The notes below the pieces were generated by a model. The model saw only the letters and a program-made list of their open reading frames with translations. It was not told the DNA's origin and ran no database searches. A stretch of 64,000 bases of DNA, from the NCBI RefSeq assembly GCF_002575655.3, contig NC_053037.3, positions 445,253,793-445,317,792 on the forward strand. Reading direction: 5' to 3'. A program made the position numbers and the translations under genes. The first letter of the stretch is position 1; each line of letters starts with the position of its first letter. Source of the DNA: Aegilops tauschii subsp. strangulata (Eukaryota > Streptophyta > Magnoliopsida > Poales > Poaceae). This document shows, piece by piece, positions 58,851 to 64,000 of the stretch.

Positions 58851-59500
58851 CTAGTCTCCGCGGTGAGCGGCGACGAGCTCTTTCTTGTCCTCAAGATGCT
58901 GCTTGAGAGCATCCACGGATTCCTCCACCAGCCTTCTGCGCTTGCTGCGCAGCTTGTTATTCTCGTCCATAAGTTTGTCGATGATGACCCGGTCCTCTTC
59001 AACAAGGCAGTGGTCTGCTCCTGCTACTCTGCACTTCCGACGATCTTCGCCCTCAGTAGGTCGCGCTACGCCCGGAGCTTCGCATTGCTCTCATTTAGTT
59101 GCCAGATGACGTCAGTAGACTGTTCAAACAAGGTTTGCAGGTCATCCTGCAACCTCGCCCACCTGGAGATCTGATCCATCTGCCTATGGACGAGGGCATG
59201 CATGCGCCTGTAAGAGTCCTCGCCTGCCCGCGAGGCATTTTACCAGGCTGCCGCAGCATTCGCGGTGCGGCGGGACATCTCTTCTGCTTCCGCGGCGCGG
59301 CTGGACCAGTCTGCTGCATCGACGGCGTGGCGGGTCCTTCATGCTGCTTCGGCGGCGCGGCGGGACCTCTCTGCTGCTACGGCCATGCGGCGGGACATGT
59401 TGGCTGCTATCGCGGCGAGGCAGGACATCTCTCGTGCTCCTGCTTCCAGGCTCGCCTCTCCTTGATCGCAATCTCTCGACCCAGAACTCACGCTGGCCAT
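58851..59500 (-). pseudogene. Coiled-coil protein pseudogene in CACTA
   Basis: The minus-strand frame starts MASVSSGSRDCDQGEASLEA at 59500. It is Ala/Arg-rich (AAERSRRAAEAA) with a TGA at about 59340 and further stops. Coding character resumes as RMHALVHRQMDQISRWARLQ and FEQSTDVIWQLNESNAKLRA. After a shift near 59000 it ends with DKLMDENNKLRSKRRRLVEE, then DALKQHLEDKKELVAAHRGD and TAG at 58851-58853. Leucine/Asn heptads suggest a coiled coil. At least four disabling changes. Family not recognised; it could be CACTA-own or captured. Confidence 0.6.
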
Positions 59501-59900
59501 GGCGGACGCAAGGGAACAATGATGAATGACTTGTTTGTTTTTGAGTTTTTGTGGATGAGGAGTTGAGGAGGAATGTGCAGCCATCTTGGAGTAGTAGTAT
59601 TTATAACCGCATAGTAATACGCTCCTAAGTGGGAAACCGTTTAGGTTTTGATCGGTGTGAACAGGTTTGCAATTTGGAATGTGACGGGACACATGCTCAA
59701 AATTTACTGACGGTTATAAGTGCGGCACTATTCCTGGAAGGCGTAACGTGGGCACGTACGCCTTCTCGGCCGCGTACGTGGCGTTTGCACCATAGGGTGC
59801 ACCGCAATAGGCAATGTCAGCACACTCTTTTAATTAGAATGGGTGTGCCCGTCTAGCGCACACACGTTGATCTATCTAACTGTTTCAGTTTGTTGCGGCT

Positions 59901-60300
59901 AATCGCAAACAGTTCATCCATGTGAAGTGTATGCCATCAATCGCTGACACTTTGATCTGGCTTACCCATTTCTGTTCTGTTGCCTAATCGCAAACAGTTA
60001 ATCCTTCTGAAGCGTATGCCCTCAATCACACACACCTTGATCTGGCTGACCATTTCTTTTGTGTTGCCTAATCACAGACAGTTCATCCAAGTGAACTGTA
60101 TGCTGTATATCGCACACACCTTCATCTGGCTGCCCATTTCTTTTGTGTTGCCTAATCACAAACAGTTCATCGGAGTGAACCGTATGCTCTATATTGCACA
60201 CGCCTTCATCAGGCTACCCGTTTCTTTTGTTCTGCCTCATCGCAAACAGTTCAATGGACTAAACCGTATGCCCTGGATCGCACACGCAACTACCGAACCG
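59901..60300. repeat. CACTA right subterminal repeats (about 85 bp x 5)
   Basis: Units beginning AATCGCAAACAGTTCATCC-like at 59901, 59986 and 60070, with two more following. Each contains GTATGCC/CTGTATGC, CACACACCTT and CCCATTTCTTTTGTGTTGCC. They differ in sequence and length from the left-end array. Confidence 0.88.
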
Positions 60301-60442
60301 TGTTTGATGCATCCTCCATCGCAAACGTTTTCACCTTTTTGACGGTTTTCATACAGCACCGTTTGCGATTATGGCATCATAACAGTTTCTCAAAGGGTCT
60401 CTGATCGTAGTGTCGCGTTAGCAGCATCCTGCAGTAGTGCCT

Positions 60443-61050
60443 TGATCTCCATCGTAGCATCGTTGTCGTCTCGCCAACTATTGCTTCTACGACTATCGCT
60501 ACCACTTAGTGATAAAGTAAAGCAATTACATGGCGATTGCATTTCATACAATAAAGCGACAACCATATGGCTCCTGCCAGTTGCCGATAACTGTTACAAA
60601 ACATGATCATCTCATACAACAATTTATATATCATCACGTCTTAACCATATCACCTCACAACAAGCCCTGCAAAAACAAGTTAGACGTCCTCTACTTTGTT
60701 GTTGCAAGTTTTACGTGGCTGCTACGGGCTTCTAGCAAGAACCGTTCTTACCTACGCATCAAAACCACAACGATTTTTCATCAAGTGTGTTGTTTTAACC
60801 TTCAACAAGGACCAGGCGTAGTCAAACTCGATTCAACTAAAGCTGGAGAAACAGACACCCACTAGCCACCTGTGTGCGAAGCACGTCGGTAGAACAAGTC
60901 TCATGAACGCGGTCATGTAATGTCGGTCTGGGCTGCTTCATCCAACAATACCGTCGAATCAAAGTAAGACATGGTGGTAAGCAGTATGACTATTATCACC
61001 CACAACTCATTGTGTTCTACTCGTGCATATAACATCTACGCATAGTCCTG
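60443..61050 (-). other. Copia-II leader, part B
   Basis: Continuation of the Copia-II leader after the CACTA. Matches the Copia-I leader in TACATGGCG, TATGGCTCCTGCC and CAAAAACAAGTTAGACGTCC words. Confidence 0.75.
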
Positions 61051-61062
61051 GCTCTGATGCCA
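61051..61062 (-). other. Copia-II primer binding site
   Basis: On the minus strand TGGCATCAGAGC, one mismatch from the initiator-Met tRNA complement, one base from the 5' LTR at 61064. Confidence 0.8.
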
Positions 61063-61063
61063 C

Positions 61064-62147
61064 TGTTGGGGAACGTAGTATTACAAAAAAATTCTTACGA
61101 CCACGCAAGATCTATCTAGGAAAAGCATAGCAACGAGCGGGGAGAGTGTGTCCACATACCCTCGTAGACCGAAAGCGGAAGCGTTTAGTAACGCGGTTGA
61201 TGTAGTCGAACGTCTTCGCGATCCTACCGATCCAAGTACCGAACGTATGGCACCTCCGCGATCTGCACACGTTCAGCTCGGTGACGTCCCTCAAACTCTT
61301 GATCCAGTTGAGGCCGAGGGAGAGTTCTGTCAGCACGACGGCGTGGTGATGGTGATGATGAAGTTACCGGCGTAGGGCTTTGCCTAAGCACTACGACGAT
61401 ATGATTGAGGTGTGTAACTGTGGAGGGGGCACCGCACACGGCTAAGAGAAACTTTGGTGTGTCTTTGGGGTGCCCCCTCCCACGTATATAAAGGGGGGAG
61501 GAGAGGAGGCCGGCCCTAGGAGGGGGCGCGCCATGGGGGGAGTCCTACTTGGACTCCTAGTCCAAGTAGGATTCGGTCCCCCCCTTTCCTAGTCCAAGTA
61601 GGAGAAGAAGGGAAAGATGAGCATTACCGAGAGGGCCCAGAGATACCTCTCCAACACTCGGAGTGACAAATCCTAATCTAGATCTATGCTAACTCAGCAA
61701 ACACCATTGGAAAAAACTGTAGAGCATCTTTATAATCACCCAGTTATGTTGTGACGTTTGATAGCACACTAAGTGTTCCTCCGGTATTCGGGAGTTGCAT
61801 AATCTCATAGTCATAGGAACATGTATAAGTCATGAAGAAAGCAATAGCAATAAACTAATGATCATAGTGCTAAGCTAATGGATGGGTCTTTTCTATCACA
61901 TCATTCTCTAATGATGTGATCCCGTTCATCAAATGACAACACATGTCTATGGCTAGGAAACTTAACCATCTTTGATTAACGGGCTAGTCTAGTAGAGGCA
62001 TACTAGGGACACTCTGTTTGTCTATGTATTCATACATGTACTAAGTTTCCGGTTAATACAATTCTAGCATGAATAATAAACATTTATCATGATATAAGGA
62101 AATATAAATAAGAACTTTGTTATTGCCTCTAGGGCATATTTCCTTCA
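61064..62147 (-). repeat. Copia-II 5' LTR (1084 bp, internally deleted)
   Basis: Matches 24027-25760 at both ends but joins GGGAAAGA directly to TGAGCATTACCGAGAGGG at about 61617. The 651 bp corresponding to 24579-25229 are missing. A GA shared by both edges suggests a microhomology deletion. Confidence 0.9.
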
Positions 62148-63110
62148 GCGGTTTGAAGGAAAAAGAGGCCGGGGTCGAGGACTATTTATATGTGGGCTTT
62201 CGTGCAGGAGGGGCAAGGCGAGGGGGTGGAGTCCGGGTAAGACTCGGCGGTGGCCGGCGATGGCGTGCGGGAGGCGGACTTTCGATGGCGTGGGGATGAA
62301 GAAGCTGACAGGTGGGGTCCACCTGTCAGTTGCTGGCGGGGCGGCGTGCGAACGAGGAAAGGAGTGGGCGAGCGAGGCGGAGGCGGTTCGGCGAGGTGCA
62401 GGCCGCTACTGGGCTGGGCCGGGTGGCCTGGCCTGGCGCGGTCGGTGGGCTCTCTCTCTCCTTTTTTTTGAATAAGTCAGAGAGTAAAAGTTACAAAAGA
62501 GAAATAAAGATAAATTTTTTTCCTGGACAAGAAATATATCAAAATTCTTAGAATAAAACGAACAAAAATATGAACTATTTTTCAGAGGCAAATAAATTAC
62601 TTTAACAGAACATTGTTTTTAATATCCTCAAATTGGATTCGAATTTGATTTTTCAAATCTTTTACAAATATTTTGTTTTTGTTTTCTTCTTCCAAATTGT
62701 TTTCAAATCTTCTCTGAATTTTGAAGGGTCATGTTTCCTTCACTCAAGTATTTTATATTCAGAGAATTTGAGATAATTTGAAATTCCAACAGAAGAGAGA
62801 AAAATTTCCAATAAATTTTGAAAGCGGTACTCATCACTCTCCACTCTATTTCATCAATTTGAAGAAGTATTGTTATCTTCTCTCATTCAAAATCCTTGAG
62901 TGCAATAAGGTTTCTGAGTTGAATTATTTCAAATGGAATTCCATGGAAACCAAATGCAAGAATGAAAGTTTGGGAAAGTCCTTTTATTCCCTCTCATTTA
63001 ACTTTCAAAAAGTTTCAAATTTCACTCAATTTCACACAACAAATCACACAAGCAATCATTATTACTTAATTAATATAACATTCCAAAATTTAGAATTTTG
63101 GGATGTTACA
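62148..63110 (-). repeat. Ty3-I LTR, part B (split)
   Basis: Continues part A after Copia-II. It starts with a GC-rich block with CTATTTATAT near 62182, then turns AT-rich. It ends GGGATGTTACA, so the minus-strand LTR begins TGTAACATCCC. The last 35 bp form a near-perfect hairpin (TAACATTCCAAAATT with AATTTTGGGATGTTA). Confidence 0.75.
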
Positions 63111-63122
63111 AACCTACCACCC
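63111..63122 (-). other. Polypurine tract next to Ty3-I LTR
   Basis: Minus strand GGGTGGTAGGTT directly before the LTR start TGTAACATCC. Second-strand primers of plant Ty3 elements look like this. It shows that the same LTR also acts as 3' LTR for the sequence on its right. Confidence 0.65.
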
Positions 63123-64000
63123 TTGAAATGAATCTCGCCCTCGAGATTCGGAGAGGCTAGCAAGAAATAGGTTAGGTTCGAGGGTCTCCGCAAAATCCAT
63201 CGATTGTCACTAAGGTTTGGGGTGCTACCACCCTTTGAAACATGGTTACGGTTCCATCAAAACTCATATACTCCATCCATATTGTTGACAGGGTCGGTTT
63301 TCTCAAATCTTCAGGGTAATTTTTGCTCTGGGGCTCTTCAAGTAGTGGCATAACCTTTTCCTCCATTATTGTGTCCTTTCATCTTGGTAAGGTTCTTCCG
63401 AGACTGGGTCTTCTTAGCTTCTAGGTCTAGCAACAATACTAAACAACTATCAATCTCTCATGGTGGTCATCAATTTATGGTTTCTCCTGCAGGAAATGGG
63501 TCTGGGCTTCATTCTCACCGTATGAACTACGATTGGCAACAACTACCTTGTACAAGAGAAAATAGTCATACGATTCTAAGGTTCAATCAAGGTTTTGATA
63601 TCGTCGTCTCTCTACTATGGGTAAGTCACTCAGATTTACCATCCCATATAGCAGAGGCGAATAATAATAGTAAGTCGGCATGGTGTTCAATCCATTCCGC
63701 ACCCAAATCATTACCTTGTATATGGTTTAGTGAATCTCGGATTCTAAAACTCGGTCATCCTCACCAGCATTGCAGACTTTCTCTTGTCGATGACCTAAGT
63801 TCGGATAACTCCATTGATTCTGCAAGCCAAACAAACATCAATCGTTTCTTTCATCTCTTAGGTTTTGCGTAACTCCTATAAGATCATCTGTTGATAAAGT
63901 CGTAACTTCTTATAGGGTTTTTTCCTTCAGCAAGGATGTGCTTGCTTCTTGTCAGGTCATGGAGCATGTGGGTTATGGCCCATCTCATCACTTGTAAACC
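63111..64000 (-). mobile_element. 3' internal region of a second Ty3-I-family unit (runs off the window)
   Basis: Begins with the polypurine tract and the complement of GAATCTCGAGGGCGAGATTC. No convincing coding frame. From 63799 it matches 10374-10576. It therefore belongs to the same family as the gag-bearing segment, but in a separate unit that continues beyond 64000. Confidence 0.65.

Larger units (their letters stand above)
39098..60439 (-). mobile_element. Non-autonomous CACTA transposon with nested LTR elements
   Basis: Ends CACTGGTACAGCGACG (39098) and, inverted, CACTACTGCAGGATGC (60439). Perfect 3-bp duplication CCT at 39095-39097 and 60440-60442. Both subterminal regions hold arrays of short repeats, as in CACTA elements. 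Removing the solo LTR and Ty3-III leaves about 6.3 kb. No TNP2-type transposase is seen. Cargo on the minus strand includes a B3-like ORF and coiled-coil gene remains. The strand is set by this cargo. Confidence 0.85.
24027..62147 (-). mobile_element. Copia-II: BARE1/Angela-related retrotransposon with nested insertions
   Basis: On the minus strand it starts TGAAGGAAATATGCCCTAGA and ends GTTCCCCAACA. LTRs at 24027-25760 and 61064-62147. Target duplication GCAGT/GCGGT. Removing Ty3-II, the CACTA and their duplications leaves about 7.6 kb in the order leader, gag, protease, integrase, RT, RNase H. It has in-frame and frameshifting deletions and is defective. Protein motifs resemble Copia-I, but the LTR belongs to a related, distinct family. 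Confidence 0.9.

Noticed and set aside
63369..63872. 167-codon plus-strand frame near the right edge
   Set aside because: Antisense to the 3' non-coding part of a Ty3 element; no recognisable domain.

Overview
The window looks like intergenic-rich DNA from a large grass genome, most probably Triticeae (wheat, barley or Aegilops). Three signs point there: LTRs that I recognise as BARE1/WIS/Angela type, plant-style spliced genes with GT-AG introns and TATA boxes, and transposons stacked inside transposons. No RNA gene, CRISPR array or prokaryotic feature was seen.

Layout, left end (1-10.4 kb). The 3' end of a PIF/Harbinger-type transposon carries a frameshifted Myb/SANT plus NAM-associated gene (1-1473). 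A 39-bp Stowaway relic (2081-2119) lies next to a 1.84-kb terminal-inverted-repeat element with its own TATA box and a 349-codon ORF (2126-3969). The only convincing host genes follow: two tandem, same-strand, two-exon genes for small secreted cysteine-rich proteins of the lipid-transfer/prolamin superfamily (4405-4982 and 6482-6897). The flank upstream of the second gene recurs downstream of it, which suggests a third, lost unit. From 7.6 to 10.4 kb I recognise nothing firmly.

Layout, nested transposons (10.4-64 kb). The rest can be read as insertions within insertions, each delimited by termini and target-site duplications (TSDs). The outermost layer is a minus-strand Ty3-type element (Ty3-I), with gag but no visible pol, and an LTR of about 3.1 kb. 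Copia-I (10762-19278) sits in its internal region. Copia-II (24027-62147) splits its LTR into two pieces 38 kb apart. Copia-II in turn holds Ty3-II (26293-35437, TSD CATAT) and a CACTA transposon (39098-60439, TSD CCT). The CACTA holds a 4.5-kb solo LTR (40896-45383, TSD TTACA) and Ty3-III (46291-56820, TSD GTGTT). Ty3-III holds a Mutator-like MITE (54069-54395, 9-bp TSD). That makes five levels. The outer Copia TSDs each carry one mismatch and the inner TSDs are perfect, as expected if the inner insertions are younger.

How the genes relate. Almost all retrotransposon coding regions are broken by stops, frameshifts or deletions, so most of the window is probably inactive in transposition. The parts most worth a second look are non-standard cargo: a B3-like two-exon ORF and a coiled-coil pseudogene in the CACTA, a spliced antisense gene facing gag-protease in Ty3-II, a gag with five zinc knuckles and no pol in Ty3-I, the Met-rich insertion and ninth cysteine in the secreted-protein pair, and a cluster of SUMO-consensus motifs in the 1.84-kb element's ORF.
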